Notes: generated by a model not told the origin, from the letters alone. A stretch of 64,000 nucleotides of DNA from Rhizobium phaseoli (GCF_010668805.1 NZ_WUFT01000012.1:1-64000), one strand, 5' to 3'. Counted from the first letter of the stretch, positions 51,597 to 59,841 are shown. Numbers and translations are program-made.

Positions 51597-52382
51597 ATGG
51601 AGACCGACGAGTCAGACCGCTACCGCGCTCCTGCGCTCGACAAGGGCCTCGATATCCTGGAATTGCTCGCCAGCGTCGACAGCGGCCTCACCCAGGCGGA
51701 AATCGCCAAGCGGCTCGACCGCAGCCCCAACGAATTCTACCGCATGCTCGACCGCCTGGTGCGCCGCGGTTACGTCACCCGGCTGGATGGCGACCGTTAT
51801 TCGCTGACGCTGAAGCTTTTCGGTCTTGCGCAACTGCACACGCCGGTGCGCCGGCTTGCCTCCTACGCCACGCCGCTGATGCGCGATCTCGCCCAGCGCA
51901 CGCGCCAGGCCAATCACCTTGCCGTCTTCGACCGTGGTGCGGCCGTTGTCATTGCCCAGCAGGAGGCGCCGGACTACTGGGGGTTCTCGATCCGCATCGG
52001 CGCCCATATCAGCCTGTTCGACACCGGTTCGGGGCATGTGCTGCTCGCCTTCCGCAGTGATGAAGAGCGGGAGATGATGATCTCTGAACATGTGCGCAGC
52101 CGCGCCGACATGGAACTCGGCGCCGATTTCTACGATCGTCTCGACCAGATCCGCGAGCGCGGCTACGAGATGATGGCGAGCGCCCAGACATCCGGCGTCT
52201 ACAATCTCTCCGCGCCCGTTCTCGGGCCGGATGGGCGCTGCATCGCCGCCCTCACCTGCCCCTTCATCGCGCTTGTCAACGCGCCCGCGGCTCCCGATAT
52301 CACCCAGGCGATCATGCAGGTGCAAAAGACCGCCGCCCAGCTTTCGCTGCTTGCCGGGGCTGATGTCGCCAACTCGGCCTGA
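51597..52382 (+). CDS. IclR-family transcriptional regulator
   Basis: A 261-residue IclR protein. The N-terminal winged helix is RAPALDKGLDILELLASVDS with LTQAEIAKRLDRSPNEFYRM. The C-terminal effector domain ends with YNLSAPVLGPDGRCIAALTC. AGGAGG precedes ATG 51597. It is divergent from the SDR/dehydratase operon and followed in its own operon by the lactonase-type gene, so it is probably the regulator of the L-fucose/L-fuconate pathway. Confidence 0.9.
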   Translation: METDESDRYRAPALDKGLDILELLASVDSGLTQAEIAKRLDRSPNEFYRMLDRLVRRGYVTRLDGDRYSLTLKLFGLAQLHTPVRRLASYATPLMRDLAQRTRQANHLAVFDRGAAVVIAQQEAPDYWGFSIRIGAHISLFDTGSGHVLLAFRSDEEREMMISEHVRSRADMELGADFYDRLDQIRERGYEMMASAQTSGVYNLSAPVLGPDGRCIAALTCPFIALVNAPAAPDITQAIMQVQKTAAQLSLLAGADVANSA

Positions 52383-52457
52383 TGCGGCGAATTTTTATTT
52401 GAATAATCCATTCACCAGAAATAAGTTGCGGCGCAGGCTGACTTGGAGGAGAAAAGC

Positions 52458-53294
52458 GTGCTCATCGACACCCATCTGCACATCATCGATCGCTCAGCGC
52501 TGCCTTATCCCTGGCTCTCCCAGGTGGCCGATCTCGACCATGATTTTCTCTATGAGACCTATGCGGCCGAGGCGCGGCGCTGCGGCATCACCACGGTGCT
52601 GCACATGGAGGTCGACGTCGATCCCGCCGCCATGCAGGGCGAGACCGACCACATCGCCGGCATCGCTAGGAAGGACGGCAGCCTGATTGCCGGCGCCATC
52701 GTCTCCTGCCGGCCGGAAGAGCAAGGTTTTGCCGCCTATCTCGAGCGGCAGAAGGCCGATCCCTTCGTCAAGGGATTCCGCCGCGTGCTGCATGTCGTGC
52801 CCGACGACGTGTCGGAAGGCGCCCTCTTTCGCGAAAATATTCGCCGCATCGGCGGCAGCGGCCTGACCTTCGACCTTTGCACATTGCCGCACCAGGCAGG
52901 CCGCGTGAACGCCCTCGTCGATCTCGCCCCGGATGTGCAGTTCGTGCTTGACCATTGCGGGGTGCCGGATATCCGCTCCGATGCCTTCGAGCCATGGAAG
53001 GCCGGCCTATCGGAGATTGCCCGGCGGCCGAACGTCGTCTGCAAGGTCTCCGGCGTCGTGGCCTATGCCGACGCCACGACATGGACGGCGCAAACTCTCA
53101 AGCCCTATATCGAACATGTGATTGCCAGTTTCGGCTGGGATCGTGTCGTCTGGGGCAGCGACTGGCCGGTCTGCACGCTCGGCGGCGGCCTCTCTACCTG
53201 GGTCGCAGCGACCCACGCCGTGCTATCCGGCAGCAGCGAGACGGAGCGGTCCAAGCTGCTTTTCGCCAACGCACAGCGTCTCTGGTCGCTTTGA
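52458..53294 (+). CDS. Amidohydrolase-2 family protein, probable L-fucono-1,5-lactonase
   Basis: I choose GTG 52458 because TTGGAGGAG lies directly before it; an in-frame TTG at 52443 is the longer option. The 278-residue product begins MLIDTHLHIIDRSALPYPWL, with the metal His pair of the amidohydrolase fold. FVLDHCGVPDI, KVSGVV and VWGSDWPVCTLGGG carry the remaining conserved His, Lys/Ser and Asp. The GSDWPVCTL motif is typical of COG3618 sugar lactonases. It would hydrolyse L-fucono-lactone to L-fuconate, the substrate of the dehydratase. Located 75 bases after the IclR gene. Confidence 0.85.
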   Translation: MLIDTHLHIIDRSALPYPWLSQVADLDHDFLYETYAAEARRCGITTVLHMEVDVDPAAMQGETDHIAGIARKDGSLIAGAIVSCRPEEQGFAAYLERQKADPFVKGFRRVLHVVPDDVSEGALFRENIRRIGGSGLTFDLCTLPHQAGRVNALVDLAPDVQFVLDHCGVPDIRSDAFEPWKAGLSEIARRPNVVCKVSGVVAYADATTWTAQTLKPYIEHVIASFGWDRVVWGSDWPVCTLGGGLSTWVAATHAVLSGSSETERSKLLFANAQRLWSL

Positions 53295-53303
53295 CGTCAC
53301 GAA

Positions 53304-53313
53304 ATCACGTGAT
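53304..53313. repeat. Short perfect palindrome
   Basis: ATCACGTGAT, a 10-base perfect palindrome, lies 28 bases before the sigma-54-type motif. It follows a TGACGTCA palindrome at 53292-53299 at the end of the lactonase gene. Either could bind a regulator of the downstream gene. Confidence 0.35.
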
Positions 53314-53340
53314 GTGCTGTGCCTTTTAAAAGTGCTACTT

Positions 53341-53356
53341 TGGCATGTCTTTTGCT
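53341..53356 (+). promoter_or_regulatory. Sigma-54 (RpoN) promoter motif
   Basis: TGGCATGTCTTTTGCT matches the -24/-12 consensus TGGCACG-N4-TTGCW with one mismatch (T for C). The GG and GC elements are separated by exactly ten bases, as required. It lies 141 bases before the start of the PraR-like regulator gene in the right orientation. Confidence 0.65.
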
Positions 53357-53496
53357 TCTGTAAGGATGAAGCGACGCAGTGTATCGGTTTGGGACGACTT
53401 ACCGCCGAGCAATTGCTAGCTTTAGCCATCTCAGGTAAAAGTTGTCAGACACGGATTTGGCGAATAACTTCAGTCCGTGTCCTCAGGAGGGAAAAA

Positions 53497-53901
53497 ATGA
53501 AAGAAGAACCGCATTCCGTCGACGTTCACGTCGGAAAGACTATCCGTATTCAGCGTCTGCTAAGGAAAGTTTCTCAGACGGAGCTGGGCGATCGGGTTGG
53601 TGTAACGTTCCAGCAGATCCAGAAATACGAAAAGGGTTCCAACCGCGTTTCCGCCAGCATGCTGGTTGAAATCGCCGGCGCGCTGAAGGTCGACGTCAGG
53701 ACATTTTTCGACGATCTGTCGGCCCCCGATACGGCCAACGACAACCCGGCTCCGAGCGAAGAATTCATTATTTCGCGCGAAGGCGTGCTTCTCAATGCGG
53801 CGTTCTTTTCGATCAAGAACGAAGCTCTTCGCAAGAAGATCCTGAAGCTCGTCCAGGCGATTGCCCACACCGAACAGCTGGACGGCGAAGCGGCGGAATA
53901 G
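53497..53901 (+). CDS. XRE-family regulator (PraR/SinR-like)
   Basis: A 134-residue helix-turn-helix protein from ATG 53497 (AGGAGG at 53485-53490). VDVHVGKTIRIQRLLRKVSQ with GVTFQQIQKYEKGSNRVSAS is the XRE DNA-binding domain of the rhizobial PraR type. The C-terminal part (FSIKNEALRKKILKLVQAIA) is the family's dimer or regulatory tail. PraR-type proteins act in quorum sensing and biofilm control in Rhizobium; a similar role here is inference. The upstream sigma-54 motif suggests nitrogen or other RpoN-linked control. Confidence 0.85.
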   Translation: MKEEPHSVDVHVGKTIRIQRLLRKVSQTELGDRVGVTFQQIQKYEKGSNRVSASMLVEIAGALKVDVRTFFDDLSAPDTANDNPAPSEEFIISREGVLLNAAFFSIKNEALRKKILKLVQAIAHTEQLDGEAAE

Positions 53902-53932
53902 GCCGTTGTCCTTCAGGCGATCCGCATGAGGG

Positions 53933-54199
53933 TCAGTGGCGATCGATCAGGATCAGATTCTCGCTGGCGTCCTTCATTGCGATCTTGGCTTTGCTGCCGA
54001 GCAGTTTCTCGAGATTGACGTCTAGCTCCCTGTCGGGATCTATGCCGTCCCAATCGATGACGACCTGCAGCAGCGCCATGTTCGTCAGGTGCATCAAATT
54101 CCGCAGCTGAAGATTTTCAGCCTCCTCCTTGGCTGCCGACAGCAGCCGGAAGATCCTTGCGTATTCGCTGCCTGTAGCTTCGTTGCCTTGTTCAAACAT
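53933..54199 (-). CDS. 88-residue protein at the end of the YcaO/TfuA operon
   Basis: A small soluble protein (MFEQGNEATGSEYARIFRLL start) predicted to be mostly helical in its first half, with an acidic middle (DWDGIDPDRELDVNLEKLLG). No family recognised, no signal peptide, no Cys. It starts 66 bases after the TfuA stop on the same strand, so it is probably cotranscribed. It could assist the modification enzymes, protect the cell from the product, or be unrelated. Confidence 0.65.
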   Translation of the reverse strand: MFEQGNEATGSEYARIFRLLSAAKEEAENLQLRNLMHLTNMALLQVVIDWDGIDPDRELDVNLEKLLGSKAKIAMKDASENLILIDRH

Positions 54200-54265
54200 T
54201 GTTCCCGCCCCTTTGGCCGTGAAACCCTACGATTCCATTACCACTGCATCTTTCTGCCGTGACCG

Positions 54266-55009
54266 TTATTCAAGCGTTACAGGAACCGCATTGCGCGTGA
54301 CTTCGGCGTGCAGCAGCTCCCAATGCGAGGTCGCGGCAAAGCGCCAGTCACGGTTGACGGGCAGGAATTCGTCCCGGCGCAGCCATTCAAGCACCAGCCG
54401 GGCGTCGTGGCGCTTGCGCTCGACGCGGCTTCCGCGGATCGCGGCGAGGATCTGGTCGCGGCGCGGCTTGCGGAAATGGCACTCGTCGACGACCTTGGTA
54501 TAGGTGCGCTCGGAAAAATGCAGGAAACGGCCGGCAAGCAGCAGTTTCTTGCGTTCGCCCGACGAGATCTCGCCACCGGCAAGAAGCGCATCGATCGTCG
54601 GCTCGAAATCGACCCAGGGCACCGAGAGCGGCAGCCAACCGAGCGCCTGCGGCGCATGCACCAGCGCGACGGCTTCGTCGTCGAGCAGCCGCCCGGACTC
54701 GTAATCTTCGAAGACCGAGCCGAGCCCGACCATGCCGAAGGGCGCACATTCGGCCGCCCGCAACGCGCCCATGCTGGCGCCGCCGGCAACGGCGACATCG
54801 TGTTCGAGGGCGAATAGAATTTCCTTGTGCCAGACCGACGGCAGATCGCCGAAATAGCCGTCGACGAGGCCGATGGCGGTGGCGCCGTCGTGAACAGCCT
54901 TCAGGATGTCGCCGCAGGCAGCCGGCGGCCGGAAATCGATGCGAGGAGACATGGCTCTCGCAGCAGTGAGATCGCTGCCAAGGCTCGGGCCGACGAACAG
55001 CACCTTCAT
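54266..55009 (-). CDS. TfuA-like protein (YcaO partner)
   Basis: A 247-residue TfuA-domain protein. MKVLFVGPSLGSD and HDGATAIGLVDGYFGDLPSV are family marks, followed by HKEILFALEHDVAVAGGASM and GALRAAECAPFGM. TfuA proteins work with a YcaO partner; in methanogens the pair installs a thioamide on methyl-coenzyme M reductase, and in bacteria it is found in peptide (RiPP) clusters including trifolitoxin-producing Rhizobium. The gene overlaps the YcaO stop by 4 bases. TfuA probably delivers sulfur; that role is inferred from the family. Confidence 0.9.
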   Translation of the reverse strand: MKVLFVGPSLGSDLTAARAMSPRIDFRPPAACGDILKAVHDGATAIGLVDGYFGDLPSVWHKEILFALEHDVAVAGGASMGALRAAECAPFGMVGLGSVFEDYESGRLLDDEAVALVHAPQALGWLPLSVPWVDFEPTIDALLAGGEISSGERKKLLLAGRFLHFSERTYTKVVDECHFRKPRRDQILAAIRGSRVERKRHDARLVLEWLRRDEFLPVNRDWRFAATSHWELLHAEVTRNAVPVTLE

Positions 55010-56370
55010 GACTGGGCTCCTCTCATGGTGTTGACCGCCCGCATGCCGAGCTGGATGTACTGGCCGGAGATATCGACCTCCAGGCCGGGCACGATGACCC
55101 TGACGACGGAGACCGGCAGAGCCCGGTGCGCAAACGGCACGACGACGATCTGCTCGATGCCGGTCGCTGCCAGCCGGTCGGCGATATGACCGATGGTTTC
55201 CTGGATCGTCGCCGGGCGGCTTTGACGCGGCTGGAAGGCGCGCATGCGGCCGCCGCCTTCGCAGAGTTCGACCACCTGCTGCATCGCCTCGCTCCGGTCG
55301 AGCCGCTGATAGACGCGCGGCGAAAAATCGTCGCGGCTGCCGGCAATTGCAGTCAGCCGGCTCTGCGCCGCTTCGGTGATGGCGCGCAGCGCGGCGCGCA
55401 CGGGGTCGGGATGGCAGCCGCAGCCGCCGCAGACATGAGCCCAGCGTGCATCGACGCGGTCGGAAAGATTGCCGGGCATGATAACGGCGAGAAAGGCGGG
55501 AACGCCGATATCAGTGGTCATGTCGAGCAGCAGCAGCCGCATGCCGGCGCGCGCAATCCGGTCGGTCATGACATCGATGACCGCATCGCCGAAGCAGGCG
55601 GGGTCGATGCGGCTTTCCTTCAGCCGCTCAGGCGATTTCAGCTGGGTCAAGGCCCAGGCGTCACGCTCCACCAACTCGCACAGCCCATGCAGGACGGCTT
55701 CCGATGGTGTGTTGCCGGAGGCGAGCCCATCGCTCGACTGCTCGAAGCCCGGCGGCCTTTCGCCGCGATGGTCGAGGCCGACGAGCCACCAGGGCACGAA
55801 GACGCTGCTACCGGAAAGGATGTCGAGCCCGGAGCACCAGGGAATAAGACCGCTGCCGATCTCGTCTGGCGCGCAGCGGGCGACATTGTCGAGATCGATC
55901 ATGGCGGCATGTTCCGCCCGCATGCTCGCGGTCGTCGCCAGCGTCAGGTCGGCCGGCGGGATTTCGGCGATCCGGGTCTCGATCGCTTCCATGGCGGCCG
56001 AGGTCATGGCGGCATCATTGTCTATACCCTTGCCTTGGAAGACCGAGAGCGTATGGCTATTGGGCCGCGTCGCGAAGGCGACAGGGATGTTCAAGACGTC
56101 GAGAGCGGTCAGCAGGCCGACGCGCGTGATGCCGAATTCGCGCAGATGCGGCCTGATGGCCGCCAAGGTCTGCGCCGGCGTGACGGCGCGGTCATGATAA
56201 TCGCTGACGCCGGCCGATGATCGTTTGAGGTCACCGGCAAGCGTTTCAAGAGCATCTCCGTTTTTCTTCGAATCACGAAAATGCTCTATCTCTTTCTTTT
56301 CACGCAATTCCGGACGCAAAACCGCTTCACACTTTTGCTGGAATTGCTCTAGATCGGTGAAAACAGACAT
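55006..56370 (-). CDS. YcaO cyclodehydratase/thioamide synthetase domain protein
   Basis: A 454-residue YcaO protein. Core motifs are YHDRAVTPAQTLAAIRPHLR, SAAMEAIETRIAE and SEAVLHGLCELVERDAW, which hold the acidic residues that bind Mg-ATP in this family. It activates a peptide backbone amide with ATP. Lack of a fused partner domain and the adjacent TfuA gene point to thioamide formation. The start at 56370 is supported by AAGGA overlapping the stop of the precursor candidate. Residues about 7-41 are encoded by a Rhizobium intergenic repeat (56249-56352), so the N-terminus is an acquired extension ahead of the conserved core. Confidence 0.9.
   Translation of the reverse strand: MSVFTDLEQFQQKCEAVLRPELREKKEIEHFRDSKKNGDALETLAGDLKRSSAGVSDYHDRAVTPAQTLAAIRPHLREFGITRVGLLTALDVLNIPVAFATRPNSHTLSVFQGKGIDNDAAMTSAAMEAIETRIAEIPPADLTLATTASMRAEHAAMIDLDNVARCAPDEIGSGLIPWCSGLDILSGSSVFVPWWLVGLDHRGERPPGFEQSSDGLASGNTPSEAVLHGLCELVERDAWALTQLKSPERLKESRIDPACFGDAVIDVMTDRIARAGMRLLLLDMTTDIGVPAFLAVIMPGNLSDRVDARWAHVCGGCGCHPDPVRAALRAITEAAQSRLTAIAGSRDDFSPRVYQRLDRSEAMQQVVELCEGGGRMRAFQPRQSRPATIQETIGHIADRLAATGIEQIVVVPFAHRALPVSVVRVIVPGLEVDISGQYIQLGMRAVNTMRGAQS
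56249..56352. repeat. Rhizobium intergenic repeat inside the YcaO coding region
   Basis: About 104 bases with two internal palindromes: AGAGCAT/ATGCTCT in the left half, and CAATTCC/GGAATTG in the right half, ending GAATTGCTCTAG. I recognise this from memory as a very common non-coding element of Rhizobium genomes. Here it is read in frame as residues about 7-41 of YcaO, a Glu/Lys/Arg-rich stretch (REKKEIEHFRDSKKNGDAL). Confidence 0.7.
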
Positions 56371-56383
56371 ACCGATCTGTTCC

Positions 56384-56527
56384 TTAGCGGAACCTCAGCG
56401 CATGCGTCAGGCTCTCGAGCGCATTGGCGGAAACGTTGAGTTCGTCTTGTTTCATCGCTGCTCTGGCAGCTGCAGAGAAGCGCAGGGACTGTGTCTGAAC
56501 TGCGGTGGTTTCAGCATTCGTCTTCAT
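56384..56527 (-). CDS. Candidate RiPP precursor peptide (47 residues)
   Basis: A short frame from ATG 56527 to TAA 56384, with GGAG eight bases before the start, ends 13 bases before the YcaO gene on the same strand. The peptide starts MKTNAETTAVQTQ, has an internal Ala-rich segment, and ends LTHALRFR. An LRF motif occurs twice (15-17 and 44-46). It has no Cys but nine Ser/Thr. Size, position directly before YcaO, ribosome site and tight coupling fit a substrate peptide of YcaO/TfuA; a Cys-free core would suit backbone thioamide formation rather than thiazoline formation. I know of no homologue, and the trifolitoxin precursor is different. Confidence 0.65.
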   Translation of the reverse strand: MKTNAETTAVQTQSLRFSAAARAAMKQDELNVSANALESLTHALRFR

Positions 56528-56630
56528 GTTCCATCTCCGATTGGTCGGGCAGCTCGCTGCCGTTAACCATCGGAGGGAAACATTGCCTGCGTCATTTAAG
56601 CGTTACAGGCTTCGTTAAAAGGCGGTGCAA

Positions 56631-58562
56631 TCAAGGAAGACCGGCGAGTTGCAGGCCTTTTATCAGCGGTTCCGTGAAGGCGGGATCGCGATCGGGGACG
56701 AAATGACGGATGTCCTCGCTGCGGAAATCGGGGAAGTTTTCCAGCACCGTCCGGGCATAGTTCTGAGCCTTGCCGGTATCACCCGCCATCGCATGCGAAG
56801 CGGCAAGCAGACGCGCCGTCGCCTGTTTGGTCTTCACCGGTTCCAGCGCGTCGATCGCCTTTTCATACTCTTCGCGCATGAAGTGGATGCCGCCGAGGTT
56901 CCAGTAATAATAGTCCGGCGGCAGTGGATTGAGTTTGAAGGCCGCGCGGCTGAGCTCCAGCGCCCGATCGAAATCGCCGTCATGGGAAAGCGCGTCGGCG
57001 AAATCGGCGAGGATGTCGGCATCGTTGGGATTGAGATCCTGGGCCTGCTGGAAATATTCCAGGCTTTCGTCGAAGCGGCGGCGATAAAGCGCCACAAAAC
57101 CGAGCTCGCGATAGGCCCGGCCGCTGTTCGGGTCGGACTGCTGCGCAAGGCGGGCAGCACCATTCGCCTCGTCGAGCAGTTCCTTGTCCCGCATGCCGCG
57201 GATCAGCCATTCCATGCCGAGTGCGCGCGACACGCCGGCATGGGCAGCCGAGAAATGTTCATAACGATTGAGCGAGGATTTGAACCATTTGCGTGCCTGG
57301 CGCAGATGCTGCAGGTCGGTCTGGGCGATCAGCCGCTTGCCTTCGAGATAAAGGCGATAGGCGGAAGCCGGCGCATCGCCGATCGGCATTGCCAGTTCGT
57401 GGCGCTCGATCGTGTCGGCGAGCGAGGAGACGATCCGCCGCGTCAGATGGGCGAAGGACTCGCTGATCTTCTGCATCACCAGCGGCAGTTCCAGCGCCCA
57501 GATCACCTCCGACGTTGTCGTCCGGTTCAGCCGGCAGGTCGCAAAGACATCCTCGTCGCGGCCCTGAATGGTGACGTAGACCGCATAGTCGAAGCGGAGG
57601 TCGAGCGGGCCGGGCACGGCACGGGCAGGATCGATCGAGCGGCTGAGGATCTCCAGGCTCGTATGTGCCGCGATCACCTTGAATCCACGCTGCTGGCTGA
57701 GGCCGATGGTGACGTCTTCGAGAAGCGCCCTGCCGACGCGCTCCATCAGCGGATCGGTGAAGATGCTTTCCGGGGGCAGGATGATGATGCGCGGCTGGCC
57801 AAGCAGATCGCCAAACATTCCAGGCGCCGATGGGCGCTCCGGCACTGCGACTTGTGCTGGGGGGATCAGGCAGAGCTCGCGGGCGAGCGCTGTGGTGTTT
57901 TCCTCCGGCTCGGTGTCGAAGTCGTCCTTCAGCTGGCTCTTGCACTTCAGATAGGCCTGGCGGGCCGCAGCCGGATCGTTCATCCTGACATAGGTGCGCA
58001 TCAGGGCGCGATAGGCCGTCTCACTGGCAGGATCGAGTTCCAGCAGCCTTCTGGCAAGTGTAACCTGCTCCTCGTCCGACCTGTCTTCCGACGTCTCGAT
58101 CAGCCGGGTGAGATGGGCAGAGCGCAATTCGTCGATACGCTGGCGCTCGAAGGTCAGCCAGTCCTCGGCGCCCTGCGTCGGCGATTTGGCGCCTTCCAGC
58201 AGTTCGCCGCTCAGCATATCGCTGTCTTCGGGGGCGAGCGGCGCTTTCTGCTTGAGGATATGAACGTCGACCTCCCAGCCGCCCGCAAGCCCGATATGGG
58301 TTCGGGTCGCTGCAAGCAGCGGCGGAAGATCGGCGGGAATGCTCTGTTCGATACGCGACAGCAGCTGGCGCAGGCTACCCGCGCGTTTTTCCGGCAGTTC
58401 CGATTGCCAGAGCTGCCGCCTGACGGTTTCGCGGTCCAGTTCGAGATTGGCTTCGGCGGCGAGCATGGCGAGGAGAAAATAAGACTTCTCCGGCAAGGGG
58501 AGTTCCCTCCCCGCTGCCAGCAGCCTCGGTCTTCCGAGCAGGCAGAGCCTGTTCGTTGACAT
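56631..58562 (-). CDS. SARP-type regulator with TPR-like C-terminus
   Basis: I choose ATG 58562 (MSTNRLCLLGRPRLLAAGRE); upstream ATG 58583 and GTG 58595 are options, all with weak ribosome sites. The 643-residue protein has an OmpR-like winged helix (about 1-90; LPLPEKSYFLLAMLAAEANL), a bacterial transcriptional activation domain (about 95-235; RLLELDPASETAYRALMRTY), a TolB-like middle (about 250-400) and TPR-like repeats to the end (SDPNSGRAYRELGFVALYRR). Architecture resembles SARP activators, which often control peptide or secondary metabolite clusters. It lies about 100 bases upstream of the precursor candidate on the same strand and is its likely regulator. Confidence 0.82.
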   Translation of the reverse strand: MSTNRLCLLGRPRLLAAGRELPLPEKSYFLLAMLAAEANLELDRETVRRQLWQSELPEKRAGSLRQLLSRIEQSIPADLPPLLAATRTHIGLAGGWEVDVHILKQKAPLAPEDSDMLSGELLEGAKSPTQGAEDWLTFERQRIDELRSAHLTRLIETSEDRSDEEQVTLARRLLELDPASETAYRALMRTYVRMNDPAAARQAYLKCKSQLKDDFDTEPEENTTALARELCLIPPAQVAVPERPSAPGMFGDLLGQPRIIILPPESIFTDPLMERVGRALLEDVTIGLSQQRGFKVIAAHTSLEILSRSIDPARAVPGPLDLRFDYAVYVTIQGRDEDVFATCRLNRTTTSEVIWALELPLVMQKISESFAHLTRRIVSSLADTIERHELAMPIGDAPASAYRLYLEGKRLIAQTDLQHLRQARKWFKSSLNRYEHFSAAHAGVSRALGMEWLIRGMRDKELLDEANGAARLAQQSDPNSGRAYRELGFVALYRRRFDESLEYFQQAQDLNPNDADILADFADALSHDGDFDRALELSRAAFKLNPLPPDYYYWNLGGIHFMREEYEKAIDALEPVKTKQATARLLAASHAMAGDTGKAQNYARTVLENFPDFRSEDIRHFVPDRDPAFTEPLIKGLQLAGLP

Positions 58563-58595
58563 CTGTCCCGATGTCCGTTGCATCCCGGTTCTCAC

Positions 58596-58941
58596 CCCTG
58601 AAAGCCAAGGCGCGCAAACGTAGCCGCCGCAGAAATCATGTTAGAGCTATAAGGGCGCCGCGCATAGCGGTTTTGCTATAAAAAGAAGAATTTTCAGCGA
58701 ATATTTGCATTTTCGCGTGTCGCTCGCCGAGAAGATGCTTAGCCGATATTTTCCGACGGACGCGTTTTGCCTTCTGTGACGGGGAGTTGTTTGAACCGCC
58801 GCAGACCTCGATGGTTGGCAGGCCAGAACAGGATGATTTCCGGCCGGATCTGCCAAAGACTGAATCCTGTTCCAAAATAAATAGTTAGAGCATGATGTCG
58901 TAAGAAAGCCACTCATGCTTTTCGGGATCATGCTCCAGGGA
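58596..58941. other. Intergenic region between SARP and nadC genes
   Basis: The 346 bases contain an AT-rich segment (58670-58700, including ctataaaaagaagaa) that may be the SARP promoter, and the palindromic element at 58888-58935. Small open frames here show no similarity I recognise. Confidence 0.45.
58888..58935. repeat. Rhizobium-type palindromic element after nadC
   Basis: GAGCATGAT at 58888-58896 and ATCATGCTC at 58927-58935 are exact reverse complements around a 30-base centre. I recall this GAGCATGATG type hairpin as a frequent intergenic repeat in Rhizobium. It lies 7 bases after the nadC stop and may help end the nad operon transcript. Confidence 0.65.
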
Positions 58942-59841
58942 TCACCGTATCTGCGCAACCCGTTTCGGGCTCGTTTCCGTCGCGGTTGCGGCCTCGACGA
59001 AATCGAGCCCGATATCCAGCACCGGGGCGCTGTGCGTCAGCCAGCCGACGGAGATGAGATCGACGCCGGAAGCCGCGATTGCGGCAGCCGTTGCCGGCGT
59101 GACCCGGCCGGAGGCCTCGGTGATCGCCCGGCCGGCGACGATGGCGACGGCGTCGCGCAGTTGCGCGGGCGTCATATTGTCAAGCAGAACGGCGTCGACG
59201 CCAGTCTCCATCGCTTCGCGCAGCTGATCAAGCGTGTCCACTTCGACCTCGACCTTCACCAGATGGCCGACGCCGGCGCGTGCCCGGCGGATCGCCTCGG
59301 CGACGCCGCCTGAAATGGCGACGTGATTGTCCTTGATCAGCACCGCGTCATAGAGCGCGAAGCGGTGGTTCATGCCGCCGCCGGCCCGCACCGCATATTT
59401 TTCCAGCACCCGCAGGCCCGGCGTGGTCTTGCGCGTGCAGGCGACGGAGGCTTTGCTGCCGCGGATGGCGGCGGCAATCTCTGCCGTCACCGTCGCGATA
59501 CCGGAGAGATGGCCGAGGAAATTCAGCGCTGTGCGCTCGGCCGTCAGCAGGCCGCGTGAGGGACCTTCGATGGTGGCGATCACGCTGCCGGGTTTGACCG
59601 CATCGCCGTCCTGGAGATGCCGGCGCAAGGTGATCTCCGGATCGACGAGGGTGAAGGCGAGTTCGGCCGCATCGAGGCCGGCGATGACGCCCGGCTGGCG
59701 GGCGGCCATGACGACGGTCGAGCGATGGTCGTGGGGAATGACCGATGCCGAGGTGATATCGCCGGCAAGACCGAGATCTTCGAGCAGGGCTGCCCGGACC
59801 AGCGGTTCGACGATCAGGCGCGGAAGCGGAACAAGGCTCAT
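58942..59841 (-). CDS. nadC: Nicotinate-nucleotide diphosphorylase (carboxylating)
   Basis: A 299-residue quinolinate phosphoribosyltransferase from ATG 59841, one base after the nadB stop. LLTAERTALNFLGHLSGIAT, VACTRKTTPGLRVLEKYAVR and GGGMNHRFALYDAVLIKDNH are the substrate-binding blocks of the family. It joins quinolinate and phosphoribosyl pyrophosphate to give nicotinate mononucleotide, CO2 and pyrophosphate. The longer upstream frame overlaps nadB and is rejected. Third gene of the nadABC operon. Confidence 0.95.
   Translation of the reverse strand: MSLVPLPRLIVEPLVRAALLEDLGLAGDITSASVIPHDHRSTVVMAARQPGVIAGLDAAELAFTLVDPEITLRRHLQDGDAVKPGSVIATIEGPSRGLLTAERTALNFLGHLSGIATVTAEIAAAIRGSKASVACTRKTTPGLRVLEKYAVRAGGGMNHRFALYDAVLIKDNHVAISGGVAEAIRRARAGVGHLVKVEVEVDTLDQLREAMETGVDAVLLDNMTPAQLRDAVAIVAGRAITEASGRVTPATAAAIAASGVDLISVGWLTHSAPVLDIGLDFVEAATATETSPKRVAQIR

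Noticed and set aside
53933..56527. Calling the peptide operon a trifolitoxin cluster
   Set aside because: Only the TfuA and YcaO families are shared; the precursor candidate has a different sequence and other tfx genes are not seen here.
56625..58559. 644-codon plus-strand frame opposite the SARP regulator
   Set aside because: Antisense shadow; the minus strand carries recognisable winged-helix, BTAD and TPR-like parts.
58636..58875. Possible 79-residue minus-strand gene upstream of nadC
   Set aside because: It lacks an ATG with ribosome site, has no recognisable domain and lies in AT-rich promoter-like DNA.
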